Assembly (NCBI GenBank): GCA_965218985.1
Contig: CBDCMP010000007.1
Location: 806,001-870,000 of the forward strand
From: Pseudopedobacter sp965218985
Lineage (GTDB): Bacteria > Bacteroidota > Bacteroidia > Sphingobacteriales > Sphingobacteriaceae
Direction: 5' to 3'
DNA: 64,000 bases
Below are positions 8,053-19,000 of the stretch, in pieces. Within the stretch, counting starts at the first letter, position 1; the number at the start of each line of letters is the position of its first letter. The translations under genes and the position numbers were made by a program. The notes below the pieces were generated by a model, which was given only the letters and a program-made list of their open reading frames with translations, searched no databases and was not told the origin of the DNA.

Positions 8053-10023
8053 TCATTTCGCTTTATCCAACACAAAACAAAATCTTGAGCCTTCAGTGAA
8101 TTTGCTGTCCACCCAGATTTTTCCGCCATTTAATTCTATAAACTCTTTGCACATCATTAATCCCAAGCCAGTTCCCTTCTCTCTGGCTGTCCCCAAAGTA
8201 CTCTTACTGTCTTTGCTGAAAATTTCATCTATCTGATCTTTCCCAACTCCAATTCCACTGTCTGTAACGCAAAATTCGTTTTGTGTCTTGCTGTAATCTG
8301 AACAAGAGATTTTAATGGCCCCGTTATCAGGTGTGAATTTAATTGCGTTCGACAAAAGGTTGCGTACCACAAAATTAAACTGGTTCATGTCTGCATTTAC
8401 CCAAACTTCGGTTTGATCATGAATCTCCACATTAATATTCTTTGCTTCAAACTGTCCTTCCAAAAAGCCCACATTCTTTTCAATCTCCTTTAGGGCATCA
8501 AAATTTTCAGGAACCATTTTAGACCCTTTAATCTGTATATGTCCCCACAATAACAGCTGATCAAGGGTGTCCAGTGCTACGGTAGATTGATGAATCACTT
8601 TATCAATAAACATCTGTTCCTCCTCTTCATCCAATCCACCATCTTTCAAAAGATTCAGAAATCCTAATGTGCTGTTGTACGCACTCCTCAAATCATGACC
8701 AATAATGGAAAAAAGTTTGTTCTTAATTTCATTACTCTCCATCAATTGTTCTCTTTTTATAGATATCCGTTGATTCCATTTCTTCATTCTATAATAATAG
8801 AGGACTAAAATGGACATCAATAGCAGCCCTATGAAAAAGACTAGAATCAAAAGGTCTTTCTCATGATCACCTTTTTGATTTAATTGATCCAATAGTTTAA
8901 CCCGTTCCTGTGATTTTTTTAGCTCATAGGTTGACCTTAAATCTGCCAATTCCTTGTCTTTTTGAATAGTTTTAAGTTCATTAACATTCTGGTGATATAA
9001 ATCGCTGTATTTCAAGGCATTTTCATAATCTTTCAGTGACCGGTAATTTTGCTGCAATAAATCTAATGCTTCAGTGGAGATGTCTGAAAACTGTTCAGAT
9101 TTAGCGGTATCCAAAACCGCTATTGCCACTTCGTTACTTTCCTTAAAAAGTTGCTGATCATTTAACACCAGACCAATGTTTAACCGACTTCTGAGTTTTT
9201 CATTTGGAAGATTATTTTTTTCGGCTACTTCATTAGACGCTGTCAAATATTCAATCGCTTCGGCATATTGTTTCTTCTCTTTAAAGATCAGTCCGATATT
9301 CATTAAAGCGTTAGCTTTAATTTCGTTGAATGGTGTCCCACCTCGCGATTTTTGATAAACAGATTGAAATATTTTTAACGCAGCGTCATAATTCTCCTTC
9401 ACTGCATAAATAATCCCTTTGTTGTTTAATATATCCAGCTCCAAAGTCCGGCTCTTAAATTTTTTATTTAGTTTCTCGGCTCTGTTTATATACTGAAGTG
9501 CATATTCATTATCACCATTCAAACGACTGATAACTCCTAATTTGATGTTTGTGGAGATCTGGCCTTTTACATCTCTTAGTTTTTCATATAATTTTAATGC
9601 TTTGAAAACCTCTTCAGTTGCTAAATTATAATCCCCTCTTTTTCCGTACACCATTCCCAGGGTATTATGAATATCAGCTTCCTTCAACTCCTCTCTGCCC
9701 GGAGAGATCGACTGTAAAGCATTTAGTAAATATCGTTCTGATTCATTTAATTCGCCATGAGAGCCCAGATACCTGCCCATGGTATAATTGAGCAGAACTT
9801 CTCCTTTCCGATAGGATTTTCCATCGATGTATGACATAGCTTGTTTAAAATAGAACCGGATAGAATCATTTTGATCAGCATCAAAATGATTGATGATTTT
9901 GATATAAGCAGCAACAACCAAAGAATCATTGTCAGATTTTTTTATGATTTCTTTCTGCTTTTTTAAATCAGGGACCTGGAAAAATAATAGGATAAATAAA
10001 GATAGAATATTAAGCAGGTTCAT
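8053..10023 (-). CDS. TPR-containing sensor histidine kinase
   Basis: A 656-aa membrane sensor kinase. An N-terminal signal/anchor is followed by six or seven tetratricopeptide repeats (about residues 30-370, for example LATEEVFKALKLYEKL and YALQYINRAEKLNKK). A transmembrane helix lies around 395-415 (LLILVFFIGLLLMSILV). Then come a HisKA domain with the phospho-acceptor His in FSIIGHDLRSAYN (about H443) and a HATPase domain with NLLSNAIKFTP, DSGIGV and GTGLGLMMCKEF. There is no receiver domain, and no response regulator is adjacent, so it is an orphan kinase. I chose the ATG at 10023 over the one at 10050 because it begins directly with the hydrophobic segment. Confidence 0.9.
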   Translation of the reverse strand: MNLLNILSLFILLFFQVPDLKKQKEIIKKSDNDSLVVAAYIKIINHFDADQNDSIRFYFKQAMSYIDGKSYRKGEVLLNYTMGRYLGSHGELNESERYLLNALQSISPGREELKEADIHNTLGMVYGKRGDYNLATEEVFKALKLYEKLRDVKGQISTNIKLGVISRLNGDNEYALQYINRAEKLNKKFKSRTLELDILNNKGIIYAVKENYDAALKIFQSVYQKSRGGTPFNEIKANALMNIGLIFKEKKQYAEAIEYLTASNEVAEKNNLPNEKLRSRLNIGLVLNDQQLFKESNEVAIAVLDTAKSEQFSDISTEALDLLQQNYRSLKDYENALKYSDLYHQNVNELKTIQKDKELADLRSTYELKKSQERVKLLDQLNQKGDHEKDLLILVFFIGLLLMSILVLYYYRMKKWNQRISIKREQLMESNEIKNKLFSIIGHDLRSAYNSTLGFLNLLKDGGLDEEEEQMFIDKVIHQSTVALDTLDQLLLWGHIQIKGSKMVPENFDALKEIEKNVGFLEGQFEAKNINVEIHDQTEVWVNADMNQFNFVVRNLLSNAIKFTPDNGAIKISCSDYSKTQNEFCVTDSGIGVGKDQIDEIFSKDSKSTLGTAREKGTGLGLMMCKEFIELNGGKIWVDSKFTEGSRFCFVLDKAK

Positions 10024-10386
10024 GGTAACAAGAATAGGTAAGAAAATCAATATATCATCTGTTAAAGGTATTTAACATCCTCAAATTTAAACGATGCGAT
10101 AATTCATTCCAATGGATCACATTTTTTTACAAACAATGTGATATAAAGCTGGAATTTCCAATTTTCAACTTAGTGATATAAAATTGATTTACCAAAATAA
10201 TTTTTCACATAACTTGTTATTAATCAATGGATATTTTTAATGATCAAATTGTTTTGATCAATGATCAAAAATGCTTCTGTTTTATGACACGGATATTAAA
10301 AATATATCCTTAATATAGACCGTTTGTTTATACTTGAAACAGCACAGATTTTGTCAGCTCTAATTCTAATAATTAATCCTCAATAA
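10024..10386. other. Intergenic region without recognisable genes
   Basis: This is an AT-rich divergent gap between the kinase and the M1 peptidase. Several TGATCAA/TTGATCA words cluster at 10239-10270 and could be operator half-sites. No RNA gene or ORF is supported. Confidence 0.4.
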
Positions 10387-12894
10387 ATGATGTACATCAA
10401 GCGATCAGTTTTCGTCTTCGCTCTATTATTAATCTCTTTTTATTCATTCACCCAGGAAAAGGCTGAAATGAATCCGTTGAAAATTTACAGAGCAACTCCC
10501 GCTAAGATCAATGATTTGGTAAATACCAAGTTGGATGTGAAATTCGATTATGCTAAAGCTTATCTCTACGGAAAAGCCTGGGTGACTTTAAAACCACATT
10601 TCTATCCAACGGATTCCTTAACACTTGATGCAAAAGGAATGGATATTAAAAAAGTTGCCTTGGTGAATGGCAATAAAACCACTCCTCTGAAATTCGGTTA
10701 CGATAGTTTGGAGCTTAAAATAAATTTAGGGAAAACCTATACTGCAGAGGAAAATTACACGGTGTATATAGATTACACCGCTAAGCCCAATGAATTGAAA
10801 GTTAAAGGGAGTGCTGCCATCACTGATGCCAAAGGATTATATTTCATCAACCCTGATAGCAGTGTAAAGGGTAAACCAGTCCAAATTTGGACTCAAGGTG
10901 AGACCGAAGGTTCTTCCGTTTGGTTTCCAACTATCGATAAACCAAATCAAAAAACTACTGATGAGATCAGCATGACGGTACTCTCCAAATACATCACGCT
11001 TTCCAATGGAGCGTTGATCAACCAGAAAGACAATAAAGATGGCACCAGAACTGATACCTGGAAGATGGATAAGCCACAATCTCCCTATCTGTTTATGATG
11101 GCTGTGGGAGATTTTAAAGTTTATCATGACAAATGGAAGAACGTTCCGGTTGATTATTACCTGGAACCGGCTTATGCGCCTTATGCCAAAGCTATTTTCG
11201 GCAAAACTCCGGAGATGATAGACTTCTATTCCAGAAAATTGGGGATTGATTATCCTTGGAATAAATATGCTCAAATTGTGGTGCGTGATTACGTGAGCGG
11301 AGCCATGGAAAACACCACCGCCACGCTTCATGGCGATTATGTGCAACAAACTGAACGGGAGCTATTGGATGGAAGTGCTGGTGAAGAGACGATCGCCCAC
11401 GAATTATTTCATCAATGGTTTGGTGACTACGTGACGACGGAGAGCTGGAGCAATTTATCAATGAATGAATCTTTCGCCGATTTTAGTGAAACCCTCTGGG
11501 CTGAGCATGCCAAGGGGAAAGATGCAGGGGATGCACATAATTACGATGCCATGCAATCTTATCTCAGAACTCCCGATGCAAAAACAAAAGATTTGATCCG
11601 CTTTCATTATAAGGATAAAGAAGATATGTTTGATGTAGTCACGTATCAAAAAGGCGGCCGTGTATTGAATATGTTGAGGAATTATTTAGGAGAGGATGCC
11701 TTTTTCAAAGGCTTGAATCTTTACCTCAAAACTAATGCATTCAGTAATGGTGAAGCGCACCAGCTGAGGCTAGCCATGGAACAGGTAAGTGGAAAAGATC
11801 TTAATTGGTTCTTTAATCAATGGTATTTTGGTGCAGGCAACCCTGATTTGAGCATTGACTATAAATGGGATGATGCCTCAAAAACCGAAACCGTTTATCT
11901 GACACAAACTCAGGATGCCGATGCTTTTCAACTTCCGATGAAAGTGGATATCTACTCGAACGGCAAAAAACAGAGCTACGATTATTGGATGATGAGCACC
12001 AAATCAGATTCCATCGTTTATCATTTAGCCTCCAAACCAGATTTGGTAAATGTGGATGCTGATAAAATCCTTTTGATGAAGAAAACGGATAACAAAACCT
12101 TGGATGAATTTGCATTCCAGTATAAAAATGCTCCGTTATACGTCGATAGATTAGAAGCCATCAATGCGGCTGAAAAAAATATAAAAAAAATTAAAGGACA
12201 ACAGATTCTGATCGCTGCTTTAAAAGATCCTTATTTCGAGTTACGTATAAAAGCAATTGATGAATTGAAGCTGGACAATTCCGATATCAGCAAACAGGTT
12301 TTACCAATCATTATCAATATGGCTAAAACTGATGAAAAAACCTTGGTAAGGGCTGCTGCTATTGATGCCTTGGGCGCTTTAAAAGATAAATCTTATCTAA
12401 ACCTCTTCAAAGAATCCTTAAAAAATCCATCCTATGCGATCGAGGGTGCCGCACTTGGCGCTATAGCTGCTCTTGACATAAACGATGCATCCTTGCTAGC
12501 TAAATCTCTGGAGAAGGATAGTAAAGGCCCTCTGGCTACCGCCATCGTGAACATTTATACCGTAACTGGTGACGATACCCAGTTCGATTATGTCGCTAAA
12601 GCATTTGAAGAATCTACTATTCAGGATAAATTCAATCTCATCCCCGCATTTTCGAATATGTTGATGAACCTGAAAGAAACCCGAAATGTCAAAAATGGGG
12701 TGGATCAATTAAAGCAGATAGCATCACAATACAAGGCCTACGGCGCTGATAAATATATTAGCGCAATGCTTACAAATGTCTTAAATGATCAAAAAAATCA
12801 GCTTGATAAAGCTGAGAATGCAAACTTAAAAGCTGATTTACAAGAAAAAACCAATTATATACAAAATGCCATCACAGAGATAAAAGATCTTTAG
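10387..12894 (+). CDS. Exported M1 family aminopeptidase
   Basis: An 835-aa zinc metallopeptidase that removes N-terminal residues from peptides. A signal peptide (about residues 1-22, ending YSFTQ) sends it across the inner membrane. The exopeptidase motif GAMEN is at residues 305-309, the zinc site HELFH at 338-342, and the third ligand Glu is in SMNESFADF (E361), exactly 18 residues later. The C-terminal 250 residues look like HEAT-type helical repeats (for example TLVRAAAIDALGALKD). It is a monocistronic gene ending in a strong terminator. Confidence 0.95.
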   Translation: MMYIKRSVFVFALLLISFYSFTQEKAEMNPLKIYRATPAKINDLVNTKLDVKFDYAKAYLYGKAWVTLKPHFYPTDSLTLDAKGMDIKKVALVNGNKTTPLKFGYDSLELKINLGKTYTAEENYTVYIDYTAKPNELKVKGSAAITDAKGLYFINPDSSVKGKPVQIWTQGETEGSSVWFPTIDKPNQKTTDEISMTVLSKYITLSNGALINQKDNKDGTRTDTWKMDKPQSPYLFMMAVGDFKVYHDKWKNVPVDYYLEPAYAPYAKAIFGKTPEMIDFYSRKLGIDYPWNKYAQIVVRDYVSGAMENTTATLHGDYVQQTERELLDGSAGEETIAHELFHQWFGDYVTTESWSNLSMNESFADFSETLWAEHAKGKDAGDAHNYDAMQSYLRTPDAKTKDLIRFHYKDKEDMFDVVTYQKGGRVLNMLRNYLGEDAFFKGLNLYLKTNAFSNGEAHQLRLAMEQVSGKDLNWFFNQWYFGAGNPDLSIDYKWDDASKTETVYLTQTQDADAFQLPMKVDIYSNGKKQSYDYWMMSTKSDSIVYHLASKPDLVNVDADKILLMKKTDNKTLDEFAFQYKNAPLYVDRLEAINAAEKNIKKIKGQQILIAALKDPYFELRIKAIDELKLDNSDISKQVLPIIINMAKTDEKTLVRAAAIDALGALKDKSYLNLFKESLKNPSYAIEGAALGAIAALDINDASLLAKSLEKDSKGPLATAIVNIYTVTGDDTQFDYVAKAFEESTIQDKFNLIPAFSNMLMNLKETRNVKNGVDQLKQIASQYKAYGADKYISAMLTNVLNDQKNQLDKAENANLKADLQEKTNYIQNAITEIKDL

Positions 12895-12908
12895 CACCCG
12901 GATCCATC

Positions 12909-12941
12909 AAAAAGGCTATTTCTATACGGAGGAGCCTTTTT
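12909..12941 (+). terminator. Terminator of the M1 aminopeptidase gene
   Basis: AAAAAGGCT and AGCCTTTTT form a 9-bp stem, 15 bp after the stop codon, ending in a T run. Confidence 0.8.
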
Positions 12942-13007
12942 GGTTTATAAGAGGTTAAAACCTATTTATTTCATCATCTGCCATCATCAAATTTCCAATG
13001 CCTAAGT

Positions 13008-13116
13008 CTAGTGTAATGTTAATCATAAAACGACGAAAAATCATCTTTTTAAATTGCTTATTATCAATAACATAAGTTTTTTGACTTTTGACTTTCTACT
13101 TTTAACTTAACACTAG
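13008..13116 (+). repeat. MITE-like dispersed element, complete copy (109 bp)
   Basis: It starts CTAGTGTAATGTTAA and ends TTAACTTAACACTAG, giving near-perfect terminal inverted repeats. The interior (ATAAAACGACGAAAAATC, TTGCTTATTATCAAT) matches the copy at 37730-37866 almost base for base. It contains no ORF, so any mobilisation would have to be in trans. The rest of 12942-13361 is AT-rich with nothing else recognisable. Confidence 0.75.
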
Positions 13117-13369
13117 TCTGATTCGATATTTTAGGTAAACATGTTTTTTATCATCAAAATTTCATCTTGGATCAATGTTTTCTTAACTCATTGCCCTCAA
13201 GCTTCCTCTACAAAATTTAGAATTCTGTTAATAGTGTACTACTAACACTAACTTAATTTAAACTTTTTACAAAAAGTCCTTTTTAATATAAATTTTTCAT
13301 AAAAATTCAATTTTCATTAGCAAATACTCAACGTTTAGTTATTTTTGTTGTGTAAATAATTATTTATAA

Positions 13370-14358
13370 AATGACTATCCGTTATTATAAACATTTTTAT
13401 ACCAAGGAGCTTGCACTGTAGCAATAAGTAGCCTGTCAAACAGTTTTTCTCCGAAATATCTTCTGTTGAACTTGTAGCAGTATTCATCCAAATAGTTTTG
13501 CATATAACATTCCTTAATACCATGATGAATGCCAAGGAATAATCTTTTAGCATTACTTATAGCCTTGTGTACCCACGGAAAGACCTTGTCTATCTGCTTT
13601 TTATCTTTCACCACCACTACTTTGTGCTCATTTACAATTTTGTTGAGCTTGCTGTAGCTCTTAAAACCGTCAGTCATCACCGTTGCTTCTTTATTTATCT
13701 GATGAGCTACCTCATATTCAATGCCTATAGCCGTTAAGCTGTCAATTACCGTCATTTTCAGGTGCTTTACCTTTCTTTGGGCACCATCTTCCTGGTCCTC
13801 TACAGGGATAGATTCTACCGCCACCAATACTGTAGCCTGTTTACTGCTCCCTCTGCCTTGTTGGTTTTTGTTCGATTTCTTCCCTGCTCTTCGATCTGTT
13901 GTCTCAAAGAAGCCTTCATCTAGCTCAATGTATTCCTTCAATTCATATTTGCTGTCTCTATGGCGCATAGAAAGACGTATCTTATGAAGCATGGCCCAAA
14001 TAGGCTCATATCTCTTGTGGCCAAGCTCCCGCTGCATTTCCAATGCGGAGATACTTTTTTTGGTGCTGGTCAAAAAAGCCATGGCCGTAAGCCAATATCT
14101 AAAGGGAAGCTTGCTCCCTTCCATCACTGTTCCGCTACGAAGGGTAGTCCTGAATTTACAGGATTTACATTCATATTGTGTTAGTGTCTGTTGCCAATAA
14201 TGGTCTTTACAGCCACATTTCTTACATACTACACCCTGCTGATCCCGTATCGCCTTGAATTTCCGAATACAGGTCTCTTCGTCCGGATATTGAAGAAAAA
14301 AATCTGATAGTTTCATAATGCTAATTTACTAATTTATTTAGTATTACGGATAGTCATT
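13370..14358 (-). mobile_element. IS1595-family insertion sequence, complete
   Basis: The 989-bp element is bounded by inverted repeats starting AATGACTATCCGT at both ends (a few mismatches further in). Direct 8-bp duplications ATTTATAA lie immediately outside (13362-13369 and 14359-14366). An 8-bp duplication fits the IS1595 family. The single transposase gene fills the element. Intact ends, duplication and ORF point to a recent insertion, in the promoter region of the exported protein at 14384. Confidence 0.9.
13375..14316 (-). CDS. IS1595 family transposase
   Basis: A 313-aa DDE-type transposase. The N-terminus has the zinc-binding domain with CKKCGCKDHYW and YECKSCKFRTTLRSGT. The ISXO2-like catalytic domain starts at YIELDEGFFE (first Asp), continues with VMTDGFKSYSKL (second Asp) and carries a family-typical VHKAISNAKRLFLGIHHGIKECYMQNYLDEYCYKFNRR region. 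The frame is uninterrupted, so it is probably active. Confidence 0.93.
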   Translation of the reverse strand: MKLSDFFLQYPDEETCIRKFKAIRDQQGVVCKKCGCKDHYWQQTLTQYECKSCKFRTTLRSGTVMEGSKLPFRYWLTAMAFLTSTKKSISALEMQRELGHKRYEPIWAMLHKIRLSMRHRDSKYELKEYIELDEGFFETTDRRAGKKSNKNQQGRGSSKQATVLVAVESIPVEDQEDGAQRKVKHLKMTVIDSLTAIGIEYEVAHQINKEATVMTDGFKSYSKLNKIVNEHKVVVVKDKKQIDKVFPWVHKAISNAKRLFLGIHHGIKECYMQNYLDEYCYKFNRRYFGEKLFDRLLIATVQAPWYKNVYNNG

Positions 14359-14383
14359 ATTTATAATTTAAAAAAGAGAAATC

Positions 14384-14878
14384 ATGAAAAAGCTTATAAT
14401 CTCCGCATTATTTATTCTATTCACAGCTACAACTCTTGTTCAAGCAAGTGATAGGGATTTAAAGAAGGACGACGGAATTGAAAAAGTGTCGTCAAATGTA
14501 CTACGCCATTTTGGTTATACATTCTACAGAGCCACAAATGTATCTTGGACAGTGAATAAAACTTACCAGAAAGCAACTTTCTTGTTAAATGGAAAAACAA
14601 CTTATGCAATTTACGATTTGGATAATAATTTCTTAGTAGCCACACAATTAACAGAAACAAGCGAATTACCTGCAAAAACGCAAGAAAGTTTAAAAGCAGA
14701 CTATGGTAATTATAAAGTTGCAAATATTTTAAAGGTCATTGAAAGACCTGCAAATTACCAGCTATCTGATGATACAGACTCTTATTGGCTAGATTTAGTG
14801 AATGAAAAAGAACACGTGATTGCCATTGCGTTCCCAAATACTAAAATCACCACGGTTAAAGTGGAACAACTGAATTGA
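14384..14878 (+). CDS. Exported PepSY-like/BLIP-like small protein
   Basis: A 164-aa protein with a signal peptide (cleavage near VQA-SDRD). The rest alternates short strands (ATFLLNGKTTYAIYDLDNNFLVATQ and SYWLDLVNEKEHVIAIAF) in the manner of the PepSY-like domain of Bacteroidota periplasmic proteins (PF11396 type). No catalytic motif is seen. The IS1595 element ends only 26 bp before the start codon, so the native promoter has been displaced and expression may now depend on the IS end. Confidence 0.75.
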   Translation: MKKLIISALFILFTATTLVQASDRDLKKDDGIEKVSSNVLRHFGYTFYRATNVSWTVNKTYQKATFLLNGKTTYAIYDLDNNFLVATQLTETSELPAKTQESLKADYGNYKVANILKVIERPANYQLSDDTDSYWLDLVNEKEHVIAIAFPNTKITTVKVEQLN

Positions 14879-14907
14879 TTTTTATATCCTAAAACTTCAT
14901 AAAAGAC

Positions 14908-14937
14908 AAGGAGCCAGTAAATAGGCTCCTTTTTTTT
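14908..14937 (+). terminator. Terminator of the PepSY-like gene
   Basis: AAGGAGCC (14908-14915) pairs with GGCTCCTT (14924-14931), followed by a run of eight T. Confidence 0.85.
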
Positions 14938-15027
14938 GCTTTTCAATTTGAGTTCACTTTAAAAGAGGCACTTATTTTCATTTTTAATAAGTAAACAATA
15001 ACTTAGACCTCTCAAAAAAAACAGGAT

Positions 15028-15984
15028 ATGAAAACATCTTTTGACTTTGATAAGCCCATCGCAGATTTGCAACAACAGATGGAGAAAGTGAAGCAGGTAG
15101 AGGAAAAAACAAAAGTTGACATGTCTGCCACATTAAAAGAATTAGAAGAGAAAATCGAAAAAGCGCAGGAAGAGGTGTACGGAAATTTAACAGGCTGGCA
15201 ACAAGTTCAAATCTCCCGTCATCCGGAACGTCCGTATACGCTTCAATACATAGAAGCCATAACAGATGACTTTATTGAAATGCATGGTGATAGAACAGTT
15301 AAAGACGACAAGGCCATAGTGGGTGGGTTTGGTTCCATAGATGGAGAGACGGTGATGTTCATTGGCCATCAAAAAGGAGTGAACACCAAAATGCGTCAGT
15401 ATAGAAATTTCGGGATGGCCAATCCTGAAGGTTACAGAAAAGCTTTGAGATTAATGAAGCTTGCAGAGAAATTCAACAAACCCGTTGTGACCTTCATAGA
15501 CACTCCGGGAGCCTATCCGGGATTAGAGGCAGAGGAAAGAGGACAAGGAGAAGCTATTGCCAGAAACCTTTTGGAAATGTCTGTGCTGAAAGTACCCATC
15601 ATTTGCATGGTGATTGGAGAAGGTGCATCAGGCGGAGCTTTGGGAATCGGGATCGGTGACCGGGTTTATATGTTAGAACATACCTGGTATTCGGTGATCT
15701 CACCTGAATCCTGCTCTTCCATTTTATGGAGAAGCTGGGATTTTAAAGAGAAAGCTGCTGAATGTCTAAAATTAACTTCAGATAATATGCTCAAAAACAA
15801 GCTGATTGATGGGATCATACCAGAGCCTATGGGAGGCGCACACCAGGATCCGGAAGCAATGGCCATCACCGTGAAAGAAAAAATCCTTGCTGACTTAAAA
15901 GAATTGAAAAATAAAGAAGTGGAAACCCTGATCAGTGAAAGAATTGATAAGTTTTGTGCAATGGGTATAGTGGTGGAGGATTAA
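15028..15984 (+). CDS. accA: Acetyl-CoA carboxylase carboxyltransferase subunit alpha
   Basis: It transfers the carboxyl group from biotin to acetyl-CoA, making malonyl-CoA for fatty acid synthesis, together with AccD (not in the window). The 318-aa product shows the crotonase-like core: VGGFGSIDGETVMFIGHQKG, TFIDTPGAYPGLEAEERGQ and VIGEGASGGALGIGIGD, with the glycine-rich oxyanion turns. Length matches the family. A bidirectional terminator follows at 16001. Confidence 0.97.
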   Translation: MKTSFDFDKPIADLQQQMEKVKQVEEKTKVDMSATLKELEEKIEKAQEEVYGNLTGWQQVQISRHPERPYTLQYIEAITDDFIEMHGDRTVKDDKAIVGGFGSIDGETVMFIGHQKGVNTKMRQYRNFGMANPEGYRKALRLMKLAEKFNKPVVTFIDTPGAYPGLEAEERGQGEAIARNLLEMSVLKVPIICMVIGEGASGGALGIGIGDRVYMLEHTWYSVISPESCSSILWRSWDFKEKAAECLKLTSDNMLKNKLIDGIIPEPMGGAHQDPEAMAITVKEKILADLKELKNKEVETLISERIDKFCAMGIVVED

Positions 15985-16000
15985 TTACCAATTTTGTGAA

Positions 16001-16029
16001 AAAAGCCCGTAATTAAATTACGGACTTTT
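16001..16029. terminator. Bidirectional terminator between accA and the DUF2723 gene
   Basis: The arms around 16002-16014 (AAAGCCCGTAATT) and 16016-16028 (AATTACGGACTTT) pair with one mismatch. A runs and T runs on the outer sides serve both convergent genes. Confidence 0.8.
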
Positions 16030-16038
16030 ATCTTGAAA

Positions 16039-19000
16039 TTATTGAGGCCTGTTCATCCCAAACTTGACTTCATAATCTTTAAGCTCATCCTCAATTTTCT
16101 TATTTAGCTGATTCTCACCGTACTTTTTAGTCAAATCATCAAATTGCGATAACACAAACATGTTCAATTGAATCTCTCTTCCAGCTAAATTCTCTTTATC
16201 TTGAATCAGGTTGTAATGATAATCCAATTCTTCTGTAATAAGCTCTGTGCTTTGTTTCAGTAGATCATTCGCTTCATTCTTCATTCCTAATTCGTACATG
16301 ATGGAAATCATTTCATATTTCCCTAAAGCGAAATTTGAATCGTAAGTGGTTTTAATCGGCAGCACCTTTAAACATTCCTTCATCACATTTCTTGCGCTGT
16401 CTGCTTTTCCTTCAGCAATGAGGTTTCTTGCCAATTCTGTAAACTTGTTGACAGAAAGAAAGACCATTTTCTCCGATTCAGGATCTAAATAGGCAGCATT
16501 TTTGACGTTGCCCCATACAAATCCAGTCATCATATTCTTATACATCTCGTCAGTATTCACATCTTCTGTATCTCCCAGTGGACCGGTTGACGGCAAATTA
16601 GTCTTCACTTTTGGCTCCAATCTTAAAGCGAAGCCTTCATTGAATAAATAGTTGTCCAATCCCATGTAATTACTGCTTGGAACAGTGAAAGCAAAATAAA
16701 TTGGCCGCTCCCATTTGTTATGTAATAGGATATCCAATATGGCCAATTGTCCTTTGGTTAAATAATTGCCAGCAAAGTTCCAGTGCATCTCGTTAACAAT
16801 TTTATCCTTTTCAGAAGGATTCACCGTTTTAGTCGCTAACACTTGTTGAGGGTCAACAGCCATTTTAAAACTTTTGGTAGGTAAGAAGTTTTCTGATTTA
16901 CCACTTTGATATTGAACTTTCGCTTCAGGGTTATCAGATGTCACGAATTCGAAAATATCTTTTAACTCCTGCGGGCCTTCCAAATTGAAGTTCTGGTAAA
17001 ATAACACATCCCTGTTTCCAGAAACATAAGCTTCGGGTTTCATCGTGATTGGAAGCGGTGCTGATGCATTAAAAGGTTTTCTTAATTGGTTGATGTACCA
17101 ATCCGTATCAAATAAACTTAGATTGACAATCCTCACATCCGGTCTGAAGTTTTCCACTTCCTGCACATACCATAATGGGTAGGTATCATTATCTCCATAA
17201 GTGAATAAAATCGCATTTGGAGCACAACTGTTCAGATAATCTTTCGCAAAATCCCTGGCAGTTGTTTTCTCAGACCGATTGTGGTCATCCCATTCCTGGC
17301 TAGCCATTAAAACAGGTGCCACTAGTAAACCTATCGCTGTTGCACCAATTGCCGCCATTTTTGGAGTGATGACTTTTCTTAACCAATCAGTCACCGCAAA
17401 AACACCTAAACCTATCCAAATTGCAAAAGCATAAAATGATCCCACGTAGGCATAATCCCGCTCTCTTGGCTGGCTTGGTGTTTGATTCAGATAAATCACT
17501 ATGGCCAGGCCAGTGAAGAAGAAAAGCAAGGCGACTATTCCCGCATCCTTTTGACTATGCTTAAAATGCCAGAAAGCACCAATCAAACCCAAAATCAAAG
17601 GTAAAAAGTATAATTGGTTATTGGCTTTGTTTTTAGTGATACTAGCAGGTAGATGAGATTGATCTCCTAATCTCATCGCATCCAGAAATTTGATGCCGCT
17701 TATCCAGTTACCGTCTGTGTAGTTACCGATGCCTTGCGTATCATTTTGTCGTCCGGCGAAATTCCATAAGAAATACCTCATGTACATGAAACCGACCTGA
17801 TAGGTACCAAACCACCCTAAATTTGTGGCGAAAGTTGGACTCTCCTGAGGGCCTAAATTCATCCAATCTCTATAAACTGCGGGATGATTAGCATCATCAC
17901 TGTACATGCGGGGGAAGATGGTGTTTCTGTCATATTCATAAGTTTGTTTCACACCAGTCACCTCATATTTTTTGTCACCTTTTCTGTACATTTTCCCGCC
18001 TTCTTTGGTGTCGGTTGGTTTTTCATCAAAATATGGCCCGTAAAGCAACGGCCTGTCACCATATTGTTCACGGTTCAGATAGCTTAAGAAAGAGAATGCA
18101 TTTTCAGGATCGCTATTATTTAAAGTCGTGTTTGCTTTAGCTCTGATGACAATCATCGTGAAGGAACTGTACCCAAAAATTATCAAAACAAAGGAAAGCA
18201 TAGCCAAATTTAAAATTGGTTTGTTTTTCTTTATGGAATATAGGATGAGCCAAATTGTCACTCCAATCAGTAAAAGGCTAAAGAATATCACTCCTGATCC
18301 AAAGCCCAAACCAAATGAGTTCACAAACAATAAGTCGAAATTGGCCCCCATTTTAATCATATATTGAATGATGCCATACTGCACAAAGCCAAGGATCACG
18401 ATTCCAAAAAACATGGCTACGAAAACCCCTCTTGTAGTTGCTGTTTTGGTTCTCCTGAAATAATAAACCAAAGCCATTGCAGGAATAGCCAATAAATTTA
18501 AAAGGTGAACCCCAATGGATAATCCCATCACATATGCAATGAAAAGCAACCATCTGTCTGCAAAAGGTTCATCTGCGTGAGCATCCCATTTCAAAATCGC
18601 CCAAAAAACTATCGCTGTTGAGAGTGATGACATGGCATAAACTTCCGCTTCAACCGCCGAGAACCAGAAAGAATCAGAAAAAGCGTAAGCCAACGCACCA
18701 ACTAAACCTGAGCCCATGATAGTGATCAGTTGCACACTATTCAATTCTCCATTAGCATTCAACACCACCTTCTTACCTAAAGCGGTAATGGTCCAAAAAA
18801 GAAACATAATGGTGGCACCACTTGATAATGCAGAACTGATATTCACACAATAAGCGACCATCTTAGGATCACTTGCAAATAAGCTGAAAATTTTACCTAT
18901 CATCAAAAAAAGAGGCGCCCCTGGCTGGTGAACAACCTGAAGTTTATAGGCAGCAGAAATAAACTCTCCACAATCCCAATAGCTTGCAGATGGTTCCAAA

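Noticed and set aside
10837..11349. 170-aa minus-strand frame inside the M1 peptidase gene
   Set aside because: Antisense shadow of a well-supported gene.
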